From a virus: a stretch of 21,406 nucleotides of DNA. The position numbers were made by a program, and so were the translations under genes. Every line of letters starts with the position of its first letter. The first letter of the stretch is position 1. The DNA lies in IMG/VR virus record IMGVR_UViG_3300023301_000133, positions 1 through 21,406 of that record. One strand, 5' to 3'. Of this stretch, positions 1 through 7,430 are shown piece after piece. The notes under the pieces are model-generated. The model ran no database searches. It was not told the origin of the DNA and saw only the letters and a list, made by a program, of their open reading frames with translations.

Positions 1-1955
1 CCCTGAGACTCTGCAAAAGCAGCTATTGCAGCTCCACCTGCACCCATCGCCTGTGATTGTGCTTTTCCCGATTTCTTAGCCTTCATACCAGCGAGCGCGT
101 AATTACTGCCGATATCGGTGATTGACCCTGATAGCCCACCGAAGCCCTTCATAGCCTCATCTGAACCCGATGAGAGCGCGTTAGCAATCGTTTTACCCAT
201 AGTTCGCATACTTGATACATGGTCTTCAAATGCACCCTGTTGCTCTTTGATTCGGTCCAAATCTTTGGCATGGTCGGCATCTTTTCTACGCCGTTTCTCT
301 TCGTCCAAATCACGCTGAAGATTCGCTTGTTTCAGGTCCAAATCTCGTTGAAAATCGAAATAAGATTGAGTTCGAGCTAAATTGGCTTCTGCTCGGTTGA
401 TCTTGCCGTCTTCCAAATCATGCTGAATCTTATCCAAATCGAGTAGATATACAGCCTCAATTCGGGCTGCATCTTCTTTAATATACAGAAGTTCTAATTG
501 AGTGTTTGCAACGTAATTCTTCCACTCTTTAACAACGTCTTTTGCAACATCTTTCTCAGCCCCAACTTGTGCTCCATCAATGATAGCAGAAAGTGGAGAA
601 ACTGGATCTTTTTGAGTGCTAGATTTACTGGTTTTCTTCGTCTTTTTAGGTGCGGTAAATGCTGGTTGCCAAGTGGCAAATTCTTCTTGAACGCCTTCTG
701 TAAACCCGTTGAAGAATTCCGTTGCACTCACTCCAGATGCGGCCTTAAAAGATGCTCCGCCTAAGGTAAGGGCGTTCAGAACCAGTGACGCTGTATAGTC
801 TCCAAATGCATTCTTATTGGCTTCAACACCTTTTCTAAGTGCTTCTTGATCTTTTAGATAATTTCTAAGTGCTTCACCTGCTTTATCAGCTTCTTTAGAC
901 TGAAGACCATATTCTTCTACAGCATCTTCAGTCGCAATTGTAAGCTTAATCTGCTCTTTACTTATATCTCCAAGAGTTTCTTTAAGAGCATCGCCCGAAG
1001 ATTCCCACTTACCGAAACCCACACGCATCATGTGAAAAAGGGTTGCTTGCTCCGGTGTCCCAGATGCCATATTGGCCATAGCATCTGATACAACGTCTAA
1101 TCCCTTAGCAGACTTTTCAAGACCACTAGCAAGACCTGAGAGAAAAGACCCAGTTTTATCGTTAGCGGCACCTAGTGTTACAACAGACCCAGCCGCATTC
1201 ACTAAAGATAGCGCTAAATGCCCACCGGATTCAGTCACGGAATCCATTTCGACTCTCATCGCTTTAACTTTTCGTATCTGAGGGTCCATCGACTCAGTAG
1301 CGCCACCGACTTTTTCATTAAGTACAGCCATTGCGGCAGCACTTCGAGCACTAGCATCTTCCAACTTGTTTAACTCTTTTACCTCATCTTTTGTTAAAAT
1401 TCCTAGTTGCATTAGGGGTTCAAGTTGTCCTGTAGCAGCCTGCCCGATTTTCTTAGATACAGACGCAAGATCTTGACCCGATGCAACGGAAGCATCTACA
1501 GCGAGTTTGTAAACCTCCATTGCTTTACCGGTGTCCCCAATGCGCAAAACAAGATCACTCAGTGCGCGTTGTTGCACATCATACCCAATACCAGCATCTT
1601 CAACCGTTTTCGCAATAAGTTTATTTGATGACGCAAGTTGAGTAGCACTTGCACCCATACTATTTAAGGTGAACTCGTAAGAAGTTGCAGCCTGTTTTGC
1701 ACCTATATATGCGTCCACAGAAGCCGATACCTGGCCTGTAAGCTGTGTTATGCCAGCGAGCGCTAACATTGTTCCAGCTTTAATATCCCCTAATTTGATG
1801 CCTAATCCCTTAGAAGCCTTCCCCGTCTTCTTCATACTTTTAGCGGTCTTATCAAGGCCCTTTTCAGTATCTTTTAGACCTCTTTTGATCGCTTTGAGAT
1901 CTGCAGTCGCCTTATCCCGAACGTCAAACTCGATTCCCATCTTTTCCATACTCAT
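1..1955 (-). CDS. Tail tape measure protein, N-terminal part (runs off the window)
   Basis: The reading frame is open from an ATG at 1955 to the left edge, giving 651 codons without a stop. The C-terminus lies outside the window. The protein starts MSMEKMGIEFDVRDKATADL and is rich in Ala, Lys, Gly and Ser. A segment near residues 165-185 (GQAATGQLEPLMQLGILTKD) resembles the conserved motif of phage tail length tape measure proteins. A highly charged heptad-like stretch at about residues 475-585 (RDLDEEKRRRKDADHAKD) looks like coiled coil. Tape measure proteins set tail length and occupy the tail tube lumen. The position directly downstream of a frameshifted chaperone pair is the classical lambda-like order. 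The start has GAGGAAACG just upstream and follows the chaperone extension stop (1965-1967) by 9 nt, so the two are translationally close. Confidence 0.9.
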   Translation of the reverse strand, partial: MSMEKMGIEFDVRDKATADLKAIKRGLKDTEKGLDKTAKSMKKTGKASKGLGIKLGDIKAGTMLALAGITQLTGQVSASVDAYIGAKQAATSYEFTLNSMGASATQLASSNKLIAKTVEDAGIGYDVQQRALSDLVLRIGDTGKAMEVYKLAVDASVASGQDLASVSKKIGQAATGQLEPLMQLGILTKDEVKELNKLEDASARSAAAMAVLNEKVGGATESMDPQIRKVKAMRVEMDSVTESGGHLALSLVNAAGSVVTLGAANDKTGSFLSGLASGLEKSAKGLDVVSDAMANMASGTPEQATLFHMMRVGFGKWESSGDALKETLGDISKEQIKLTIATEDAVEEYGLQSKEADKAGEALRNYLKDQEALRKGVEANKNAFGDYTASLVLNALTLGGASFKAASGVSATEFFNGFTEGVQEEFATWQPAFTAPKKTKKTSKSSTQKDPVSPLSAIIDGAQVGAEKDVAKDVVKEWKNYVANTQLELLYIKEDAARIEAVYLLDLDKIQHDLEDGKINRAEANLARTQSYFDFQRDLDLKQANLQRDLDEEKRRRKDADHAKDLDRIKEQQGAFEDHVSSMRTMGKTIANALSSGSDEAMKGFGGLSGSITDIGSNYALAGMKAKKSGKAQSQAMGAGGAAIAAFAESQ

Positions 1956-1964
1956 ATCGTTTCC

Positions 1965-2836
1965 TCAAAGTGGGATTCCAGCATCTTGCATCATCTGTCT
2001 TGTTTTGGTTGTTTCTTCGCGATCCCTATGTTGTTCAGTCTGGGCACGTAGGCGGTGCATATCGACCATTTCAGCTACTTCGCGCATTCTGTAAGGCAAA
2101 TCCAAAAGGGATGCCCTAGCATGGCTGTGTGGTTGATATGTGGAAGTTGGGGGAGGTTCTAAGTAGGTTATAAAGGTTCGATAAAGGGTAACTGCTATTT
2201 GTGAGACTTCATCATATTTACAGCCGTATTCAGCCCTATCAACACCCTCTATTTCCCCGTTGCAAATGGGGCATTTACAGCCATCTCCAAATAATAAGTC
2301 AAGATAGCTGTTTAGGGCTTTTTTTCAGCCACCTTAAGCATGACGCTTCTCTTGATATCACCATAAAAGCCGGTCACATCATAAGGAGTCATTGCCCCCA
2401 TAATTTCAGCGCGTGCCGACTGATCAAGATCTGCCCACATTTTAACGGGCTTGCCATCTGCGCCTAAGACTCCATCAATCGTAATAATATGAGTTGAGAT
2501 AAAGGCGTAAACAGGTTTGAGATCGTCTGAGGATATCTGGGATTTAAGCTGTTGAAGGCGCTGTAACCATGATTTAGACGCTTCATCGTCCAAGCGGGCA
2601 ATGAGGGTAGCAATTTCTGTATCATCGTCATCATCTGGCTCTGATACGGTTAAAAGCTCTGCGAATAAGATGGATTTATCTTGCTCCCATTTACCCCACT
2701 TCTCATTAAATTCAGCTGCATCTAATTCAATATCTAAGATTTCAGGATGGGAAGGTTTTTTATAACCGAATTCAACATCAATTGAATCTGATTCATACTG
2801 GGCGAATACCGTTTGAGATTGTCCTAGTTGAAACAT
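1965..2836 (-). CDS. Tail assembly chaperone, frameshifted long form (gpGT-like)
   Basis: This product arises by a -1 ribosomal frameshift. Frame 0 is read from 2836 through AAG at 2318, then the ribosome slips one base back and reads GCC (2318-2316) onward to TGA at 1965-1967. That gives 173 + 117 = 290 residues. The -1 frame has an in-frame TGA just upstream of the slip site and no credible start at its beginning, so it needs the shift to be made. The extension begins ALNSYLDLLFGDGCKCPICN and ends RQMMQDAGIPL. It has a cysteine cluster (extension residues 14, 16, 19 and 33) that could bind a metal, and a charged helical C-terminus. In lambda-like tails the T part contacts the tail tube protein. 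The location immediately before the tape measure gene fits. Confidence 0.82.
2277..2324 (-). promoter_or_regulatory. Programmed -1 frameshift signal of the tail chaperone gene
   Basis: The slippery heptamer A AAA AAG lies at 2324-2318 (minus strand), in phase with GAA AAA AAG of frame 0. After a 6-nt spacer (CCCTAA, which includes the frame-0 stop) comes a stem: ACAGCTATCT (2311-2302) pairs with AGATGGCTGT (2286-2277) over 10 bp with one G-U pair and a 15-nt loop. A purine-rich AAGGTGG sits just upstream of the heptamer and could act as a stimulatory anti-SD contact. The design is that of the bacterial dnaX and lambda-G type sites. Confidence 0.85.
2312..2836 (-). CDS. Tail assembly chaperone, short form (gpG-like)
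   Basis: This 174-codon frame runs from ATG at 2836, preceded by AAGGAG at good spacing, to TAA at 2312. The protein is acidic in the middle (SEPDDDDDTE) and ends VAEKKP. I recognise it by position and architecture rather than by sequence. It lies between the tail tube gene and the tape measure gene, is about the size of gpG-type chaperones, and ends in an A AAA AAG slippery heptamer that connects to a second frame. Such chaperones coat the tape measure protein and recruit tail tube subunits during tail assembly, and are not in the finished virion. The short form should be the major product, with a minor fraction extended by frameshifting. Confidence 0.8.
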   Translation of the reverse strand: MFQLGQSQTVFAQYESDSIDVEFGYKKPSHPEILDIELDAAEFNEKWGKWEQDKSILFAELLTVSEPDDDDDTEIATLIARLDDEASKSWLQRLQQLKSQISSDDLKPVYAFISTHIITIDGVLGADGKPVKMWADLDQSARAEIMGAMTPYDVTGFYGDIKRSVMLKVAEKKP

Positions 2837-2878
2837 AATTTGTACTCCTTATAGCGGCAGGGGATGCCTTGAGGGGAT

Positions 2879-2908
2879 AAAAGGGGCAAGCTGTAGAAAG
2901 CCTGCCCC
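2879..2908 (-). terminator. Intrinsic terminator after the tail tube gene
   Basis: On the minus strand GGGGCAGGC (2908-2900) pairs with GCTTGCCCC (2891-2883) over 9 bp with one G-U pair and an 8-nt loop. It is followed by UUUU (2882-2879). It sits 8 nt after the tail tube stop codon and would reduce transcription into the chaperone and tape measure genes relative to tail tube. Confidence 0.75.
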
Positions 2909-2916
2909 CGTGTTGC

Positions 2917-3900
2917 TTAGGTGTATTCAACGCTTAGTCCGCCTAAGAAAGTAAGCGGAACATCAAAGGTGTAATTGCTGTTTTCAAGGTTCTTTGAGTG
3001 TGCACCGAATGCACAATCATTGCCCGTAATAGTAATCGTGTCGCCGCCACAACTAAGAGTAATTGTCACTTCCGCTGTAGGGACCGAGCAGCCGCTAGGG
3101 ACGCCTGTAAGGGGTAGAATATCAGTAAGGACACTTGAACGCGCCTTAAAAGTTAGACTTCCGCCCGGCTTGTCTCCATTTGCAAGATAAAGCCCCGCCG
3201 AATCCATGCTATTTTCTGCTGATACCACATGATCTTCATCTATGGTCATTCCCGACACAACTTCAGCGCTCACAATTGGATATTCTACACCGTCATAGGT
3301 GAAAACCATCCCCTGTACTTTCATCCGGGTTTTACCACCGGAATATTCACTAGGATTGCTAATTGCTGTAGTGGCAGTGCTCAAAGTCGAGTATCGACCT
3401 ACACCCGCGAACTCTACTTTAGCATCTGCACCATCTTCAAACTTCCATGTAGGAACAACCCGGCAACCTGTAACAACGCGTGTGAAATAATCACCACTTT
3501 CATCGTCACGAATCCCTTCATAGACCGTCATGCTAGGGACTTCGGTTTGTGTCCGGCCCCACCCAAGATCATAGGTAGCAGACGTGGCTGCTACCACCGT
3601 TTCGCCCATATTAGACGCCTTCAAAAGTGCATCATGCTGGGGCGGTGTATCACCGGCTGCAACACCTTTGCCCACCATGTATACAGTGAATGAAACATCT
3701 GTTTTATCACCAACTCTCAAAACAGACCCTCCAAAACCGTCTGCCGTTTTCTCCATGGGTCCAATATCTGTGCTTAACTCTTGGATCTTGGGTTCGCCTA
3801 GAATGCCTAGAAAATCGGTAGGTTCCGATCCTGTAAAAGCATCCGTGCCATAAGTTGTTTCACTCTTTACGCCTACTATGTGTCGATCTGATAAAGCCAT
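2917..3900 (-). CDS. Major tail tube protein
   Basis: This 327-residue protein starts MALSDRHIVGVKSETTYGTD, typical of phage tail tube proteins whose N-terminus reads 'vGiK.E..yGt'. The rest is rich in beta strands, Thr, Gly and Val, with a C-terminal Ig-like stretch (AEVTITLSCGGDTITITG) and an end GGLSVEYT. The protein should polymerise into the tube around the tape measure. It has its own upstream promoter-like element (3933-3955), the ribosome binding site AAAGGAACGAA, and a strong terminator just behind it. That arrangement fits a gene made in large amounts. Its place between the tail terminator and the chaperone pair supports the call. I see no sheath gene next to it. Confidence 0.85.
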   Translation of the reverse strand: MALSDRHIVGVKSETTYGTDAFTGSEPTDFLGILGEPKIQELSTDIGPMEKTADGFGGSVLRVGDKTDVSFTVYMVGKGVAAGDTPPQHDALLKASNMGETVVAATSATYDLGWGRTQTEVPSMTVYEGIRDDESGDYFTRVVTGCRVVPTWKFEDGADAKVEFAGVGRYSTLSTATTAISNPSEYSGGKTRMKVQGMVFTYDGVEYPIVSAEVVSGMTIDEDHVVSAENSMDSAGLYLANGDKPGGSLTFKARSSVLTDILPLTGVPSGCSVPTAEVTITLSCGGDTITITGNDCAFGAHSKNLENSNYTFDVPLTFLGGLSVEYT

Positions 3901-3932
3901 TTCGTTCCTTTAAGTTATAGTTATGTATATGA

Positions 3933-3955
3933 AATATAAGTGAATTGTTACAATT
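3933..3955 (-). promoter_or_regulatory. Candidate late promoter/operator for the tail tube gene
   Basis: In the 56-bp gap before the tail tube gene the minus strand reads CTTATATT (TATATT at 3938-3933 as a -10), with a perfect 13-bp palindrome AATTGTTACAATT (3943-3955) immediately upstream. No good -35 hexamer is present, so an activator site is plausible. CTTATAT is shared with the candidate promoters before the protease and terS genes. Confidence 0.45.
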
Positions 3956-3956
3956 A

Positions 3957-4523
3957 TTAAGAAATCGAAACCCACGCTTCAACGTGCTGTCGACAAGTGA
4001 TCCCAACTGTTGATTCTATATATGTTAGATCATTAATTGTTAATGGATCTGATACGCCGGAACCTTCTAAACGGCACTCAGAAACGTTTACGCAATCCGG
4101 AACATATCGGGGCAAAACATCCATCAGAATTCCCCTAAGATGCTCTGCTTTTATTCTTGAGAACTCCATTAAGGTGATTTCCCTTCCGTTTCTAATGGGA
4201 AGATCAACCCCTAATTCGACTTTCTGAATTATAGAGATCCAAACGGTTGTGGACGATATATAAGATTCTGTAGTCCCATCCCCTGTACCACGCGTTTCAA
4301 GTGTGGAACCCTCCGGCATGATCCATACAAAGCAATCTGGCCAACCCATCGCTTCTATGGCATCATCTGAATCTTCAGGTCCCACGATATAAGCAGAGGG
4401 GATAGGTACTTCTAAAGGATATTCGGACTGTGATCTTTGAGGAATGAATACGGGTAATTGCTCTTGTAAAGCCGTTTCAATACGGTCGGTTAAAGCAAGC
4501 GCTGCCGTTGAAATATCAATCAT
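3957..4523 (-). CDS. Probable tail terminator/tail completion protein
   Basis: This 188-residue protein (MIDISTAALALTDRIETALQ...) has no motif I can name with certainty. Its start overlaps the stop of the upstream neck gene by 4 nt (ATGA). Size, an N-terminal helix followed by a mixed alpha/beta body (SSTTVWISIIQKVEL), and position between a neck protein and the tail tube gene fit the gpU / minor tail terminator group, which caps the tail and joins it to the head. I base the function mainly on gene order. A head-tail connector role is the alternative. Confidence 0.55.
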   Translation of the reverse strand: MIDISTAALALTDRIETALQEQLPVFIPQRSQSEYPLEVPIPSAYIVGPEDSDDAIEAMGWPDCFVWIMPEGSTLETRGTGDGTTESYISSTTVWISIIQKVELGVDLPIRNGREITLMEFSRIKAEHLRGILMDVLPRYVPDCVNVSECRLEGSGVSDPLTINDLTYIESTVGITCRQHVEAWVSIS

Positions 4524-5062
4524 AGTGAATGCCTCACATCTCTAATGCCCATGCCTTTAGGAGCTATGCCTCTCATAATCCCCCGTTGGATCATCGTTAC
4601 TAAGTTCTTCTTGGATGCCCGTTTCATTTTCATTGGGTTTCGACCGGGGTAGGTTTCGCCAAATTGATTGACTCCACCTTTTGCAAGTCTTCCTGCGTAG
4701 GGAACCGTTGTTCCGATTCTCACGCTTGTCGATGTCATTCTAAAGAGATGTCCAAACCCATTAACGAAGGCTAGGGATGGATATAGGATCTCTCTTCTGC
4801 CTTTTTTCCACCTTAGAACCTCTTGATGCCCGGTCGCTGCCATCTTATATGCAGCATATTTTGGCTCACCATTATAGTTCCAATTTTGCCCACCAAGTTT
4901 GCCTTGAGCGTCGAAATTGGCCCTTACGTGTCTAATCACAAAAGGATGGATAATTTCTTTTACTAGACTTGGCCAAATCTCCTTAATATCCATCGAATCA
5001 ATAACGCCGATCATGCGCGCTATCGCGTCATTGTCTCCGATGCCTAGCCTAAGTTCTAACAT
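4520..5062 (-). CDS. Phage virion morphogenesis / neck protein (Mu gpG-like, PF05069-type)
   Basis: This 180-residue basic protein contains IRHVRANFDAQGKLGGQNWN (about residues 42-61), followed by KYAAYK and, later, VPYAGRLAKGGVNQFGETYPGRNPM. These match the layout of the phage virion morphogenesis family, which reads 'R..F..qg...g..W..l...t...k' and then 'YA..hq.G....aR'. The family acts at the head-tail joining step. The start ATG at 5062 lies 2 nt after the stop of the upstream small gene. The ribosome binding site is only moderate (GAGGGTTCC), so translational coupling is likely. The gene overlaps the next one by 4 nt. Confidence 0.7.
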   Translation of the reverse strand: MLELRLGIGDNDAIARMIGVIDSMDIKEIWPSLVKEIIHPFVIRHVRANFDAQGKLGGQNWNYNGEPKYAAYKMAATGHQEVLRWKKGRREILYPSLAFVNGFGHLFRMTSTSVRIGTTVPYAGRLAKGGVNQFGETYPGRNPMKMKRASKKNLVTMIQRGIMRGIAPKGMGIRDVRHSL

Positions 5063-5064
5063 GA

Positions 5065-5247
5065 TCAGGAACCCTCTTCTAAGGGTTCTATGGAGCCTGT
5101 ATCAGGGACGTCTTCAATGAGTTGGAACCAATCTTTGAACTTGGCGTAATTCTCGTTAGAAATAACGGCATAATCACCACATTTAAGAGGCTTTGATTCG
5201 ATGCCTAAAATTAAGGTGCATTGTCTTTTAAGTATTACATTCTTCAT
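5065..5247 (-). CDS. Small unknown protein of the head-tail connector cluster
   Basis: I prefer ATG at 5247 (MKNVILKRQCTLILGIESKP, 60 residues) over a GTG nine bases upstream, because GGAGG sits 9 nt before this ATG and abuts the GTG. The protein is short with a likely beta-rich N-terminal half and an acidic C-terminus (SIEPLEEGS). I recognise no family. Its stop is 2 nt before the neck gene and its start 2 nt after the previous stop, so it is a tightly coupled member of the late operon and probably contributes to the connector or neck. Confidence 0.65.
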   Translation of the reverse strand: MKNVILKRQCTLILGIESKPLKCGDYAVISNENYAKFKDWFQLIEDVPDTGSIEPLEEGS

Positions 5248-5249
5248 AT

Positions 5250-5678
5250 TTACCACCCTCCGAATGTTTTAGATGTCCAGCTAGTTCGGGTTGGATCTTC
5301 TAGATCTATATTCGTAATAATCGCGTCTTCTGGGAGCATTGAATTACCTAGATCTTGGGGTGTTTCTCTCACTGTTTTGCGGCATCCATTCCAAATATCC
5401 CAGAAAGGTTTTCGAGTATCTGAATCAGCGCCGAATTTTCCTAGCGCCATCGCACCCGCAAAGGCTTCGATACCAGCCCTTACAAGATGTTGTTCATCTT
5501 CACCTAACGTTTCCATGTTGTGACGGGCGAGAAGTGCATTAATTTGGCCGGATGCGCTCTCGATCCACTGTTGAACCAATGCGGTATTAACCGGCTGGGA
5601 AGTCGCTGTAATTCGTGCAGCTTTAAGGGGAAGGTTTGCAACAACATTACTAAGGGTTGCACCGTGAATATTAATCAT
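5250..5678 (-). CDS. Probable head-tail connector (head completion) protein
   Basis: The longest frame opens at 5726, but ATG at 5678 (MINIHGATLSNVVANLPLKA, 142 residues) has GGAGGA 8 nt upstream and overlaps the preceding stop by 8 nt, so I use it. The sequence looks mostly helical (QWIESASGQINALLARHNME and AGIEAFAGAMALGKFG). That matches the all-helical gp6/gp15-type head completion proteins, which form a ring under the portal. No specific motif proves this, and the call rests on predicted helicity, size and position after the capsid gene. Confidence 0.55.
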   Translation of the reverse strand: MINIHGATLSNVVANLPLKAARITATSQPVNTALVQQWIESASGQINALLARHNMETLGEDEQHLVRAGIEAFAGAMALGKFGADSDTRKPFWDIWNGCRKTVRETPQDLGNSMLPEDAIITNIDLEDPTRTSWTSKTFGGW

Positions 5679-5898
5679 TTTGTGAATCCTCCAACATCTG
5701 AATGAAATCCTCTTTGGTGTTCCCATTCCATTCAGGATCTAAACCTTGATCTTTAGCTAAACTGTATAAATCGGATCGAGTTTGATCTTCAAGATCATCA
5801 TCTTTTTTAGGTGCCTCAGATATGATCACCTCCTTTTGTTGGAGCTTTTCAAACTCCTTTAAGGGAATCCATTTGTTTTCATGTTTACGGTAGTTCAT
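5671..5898 (-). CDS. Small protein with HeH/LEM- or SAP-like helix-extended-helix domain
   Basis: The 75-residue product has a basic, coiled N-terminus (KEFEKLQQKEVI) and an acidic linker (KKDDDLED). About residues 39-70 read TRSDLYSLAKDQGLD...GNTKEDFIQMLE, which is the pattern of HeH/LEM or Rho-N-like helix-extended-helix folds. Such small proteins commonly follow the major capsid gene in phages and are often annotated as head or head-fibre proteins. The exact role is unknown. GAGG lies 8 nt before ATG. Confidence 0.6.
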   Translation of the reverse strand: MNYRKHENKWIPLKEFEKLQQKEVIISEAPKKDDDLEDQTRSDLYSLAKDQGLDPEWNGNTKEDFIQMLEDSQND

Positions 5899-5934
5899 TT
5901 CGAGATCCTCTTGGCGGGTTAAAACTTAATATAA

Positions 5935-5975
5935 TGATGGGGAGGGAATCGAACCCCCCTTAAACCGTTCCATCA
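5935..5975 (-). other. tRNA-like acceptor/T-arm minihelix after the capsid gene
   Basis: On the minus strand TGATGG (5975-5970) pairs perfectly with CCATCA (5940-5935). Inside, GGGGGG (5959-5954) pairs with CCCTCC (5946-5941, one G-U) and closes a 7-nt loop TTCGATT that matches the tRNA T-loop consensus. A 10-nt insert (AACGGTTTAA) replaces the D and anticodon arms. There is no anticodon arm and no CCA end, so this is not a functional tRNA. It may be a terminator/processing hairpin, a tRNA relic or a tRNA mimic. Confidence 0.6.
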
Positions 5976-5982
5976 ACTCGGC

Positions 5983-6903
5983 TTATGCAACATCCGTGAA
6001 AGCAATTGCATACAGGGGATTCACAACCACGATCGAAGCATTCGCGCGACCATAAAGCTGTGATCTGTTATTTTTGGTGGTCTCATCGTGTTCAAATTCG
6101 GCAGATGTCCAATCCAAATACAAAATATTAGCTGAATTAAATGCACAAACAGCACTTGATGAAACGCGCTGAATATCGGCTGCCGCACTTTGAGCACCAT
6201 CCTGAAAAATACGGTTACCGATTATCACGCGCTGAATGCCAAGATAATCCGCAAGATATTCAGCAAGCTGTGAAGCTGTAGCATTCTTGTATCCGGTCTG
6301 AGATTGAAAATCATCATGATCCCGAAGCTGATTTGCCTTGCTCAACCCGAGAAAAAGGGAGTCTGCAAGAGAATCTTGTGCGGCGTCCCGTAGATCAGAA
6401 AGGGGTGTACTAGCCGGGTCGGTCCACTGTTCACTAGCTGCCAGTGAAAGAGCCCTTACAGTCACATCTTGAGAGTTCGTGCTGGACGTTCCAGCACCGG
6501 ATAAAACAGAATTCAATTCATCGTCTTTGTCGAACTCGATCTGAGCCTGAAGGTGCGGAACAAAGGAATTTTTAACTTTCTGAAAAAGTTTATCTTTATC
6601 CATTGCGCGCGGGTATTCCTTAAAGTGCGAGATCTCTTGAATCTCATACACCCGATCACTCATCGGGGTTGTGAGTTCGGTTGCGTCGGTGCCCATGGTT
6701 TTAAATCCTGTAAGGGCGTTAGTGGGTGCAATAGCCTGAAAATCCAGGGTCGAGATCTTGCCGGCATGGCCAGCAATCCCACTGGTCGGGACGACCTGAC
6801 ACACAATGTCAGTCATGCTGGTTTTTAGGACACCATCATCTTTCAGCCCCTGGTAAATTTGCGAGGTTCTAGCGTTTGCTATCTGTGAAATATCAAAACT
6901 CAT
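5983..6903 (-). CDS. Major capsid protein
   Basis: Two ATGs exist (6909 and 6903). GGAG is 7 nt before 6903 but only 1 nt before 6909, so I use 6903 (306 residues, MSFDISQIANARTSQIYQGL). The protein ends VVNPLYAIAFTDVA. Sequence is a mix of helices and strands with a Cys in CQVVPTSG and long acidic helices (QIEFDKDDELNSVLSG). I call it major capsid protein because it follows the protease/scaffold gene and precedes the connector genes, and has a size typical of HK97-fold capsid subunits. It probably assembles on the nested scaffold and is not cleaved extensively, though that cannot be read from sequence. The gene is followed by a stable hairpin. Confidence 0.8.
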   Translation of the reverse strand: MSFDISQIANARTSQIYQGLKDDGVLKTSMTDIVCQVVPTSGIAGHAGKISTLDFQAIAPTNALTGFKTMGTDATELTTPMSDRVYEIQEISHFKEYPRAMDKDKLFQKVKNSFVPHLQAQIEFDKDDELNSVLSGAGTSSTNSQDVTVRALSLAASEQWTDPASTPLSDLRDAAQDSLADSLFLGLSKANQLRDHDDFQSQTGYKNATASQLAEYLADYLGIQRVIIGNRIFQDGAQSAAADIQRVSSSAVCAFNSANILYLDWTSAEFEHDETTKNNRSQLYGRANASIVVVNPLYAIAFTDVA

Positions 6904-6946
6904 TTTCATTCTCCGTTTTGTTTAAGTTAAAAAACTGGTTTGTTAA

Positions 6947-6982
6947 GGTTATGTTAGAGGTTATGTTAAAGGTTAAATTAGG
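6947..6982. repeat. Three imperfect 12-bp tandem repeats before the capsid gene
   Basis: The plus strand shows GGTTATGTTAGA, GGTTATGTTAAA and GGTTAAATTAGG in tandem between the capsid start and the protease stop, and the last copy covers the stop codon. In the direction of transcription they read as TAACATAACC units in the capsid leader region. They could bind a regulator or reflect a local duplication. Confidence 0.6.
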
Positions 6983-7430
6983 AATTCATTTCGATATCCA
7001 ACGCTTCCAGGCGAGAGCACTTATTCGTCTTCATCAAGTGTTCAATCTTATCACCGTAATTAGCGAACTCAAGAACTTGCTCGGGTTCTCCCTGAGTCCC
7101 TCTTTCGTGAAGGTTAAGGACGCGCTTAGGAACCATATTAAGAGACTTGAGGTCATCTTGAAGCGGTTTGATAAGGGACGTTACGAGATCGCTAATTTGC
7201 GACAGAGTGACGATCTCAGTATCATCGGTAGTGCTCAACGCCGGTTCAACAGGTTCAACATCTTCTGTGTTATCTTCTGCCAAGTCCAGCTCCTTAGCAT
7301 TCTCCTTCTGTTGCTCTTGAACTTTCTTCATAAGAGCTTGAAGTTCGGCTAGAATTTCGGCCATTTCCGGGGTAGCTTTTAGCGCCTTTTCGAGTGCATC
7401 CAACTGTTCTTTCTTTTCTTTAGGGTTCAT
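6978..7430 (-). CDS. Nested scaffolding protein from an internal in-frame start
   Basis: Inside the protease gene an ATG at 7430 (MNPKEKKEQLDALEKALKAT, 150 residues) is preceded by GTGGAG with 5 nt spacing. It begins exactly where the protease domain ends and the scaffold-type sequence starts. This is the arrangement of lambda C/Nu3 and Mu I/Z, where an internal start yields excess free scaffold. The product has a Glu/Lys/Gln-rich coiled-coil N-terminal half (MKKVQEQQKENAKELD), an acidic linker, and a C-terminal segment (HLMKTNKCSRLEALDIEMNS) that could be the capsid-binding helix. Confidence 0.75.
   Translation of the reverse strand: MNPKEKKEQLDALEKALKATPEMAEILAELQALMKKVQEQQKENAKELDLAEDNTEDVEPVEPALSTTDDTEIVTLSQISDLVTSLIKPLQDDLKSLNMVPKRVLNLHERGTQGEPEQVLEFANYGDKIEHLMKTNKCSRLEALDIEMNS

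Noticed and set aside
3229-3693. 154-codon plus-strand frame with many Cys and His
   Set aside because: Antisense to the tail tube gene; the Cys/His content follows from the complementary codons.
5935-6010. Complete tRNA gene
   Set aside because: Only the T-arm and an acceptor-like stem are present; no D arm, anticodon arm or CCA end fits in the 10-nt gap.
6876-7352. 158-codon plus-strand frame
   Set aside because: Antisense to the scaffold and capsid leader; no ribosome site and a composition typical of a shadow frame.
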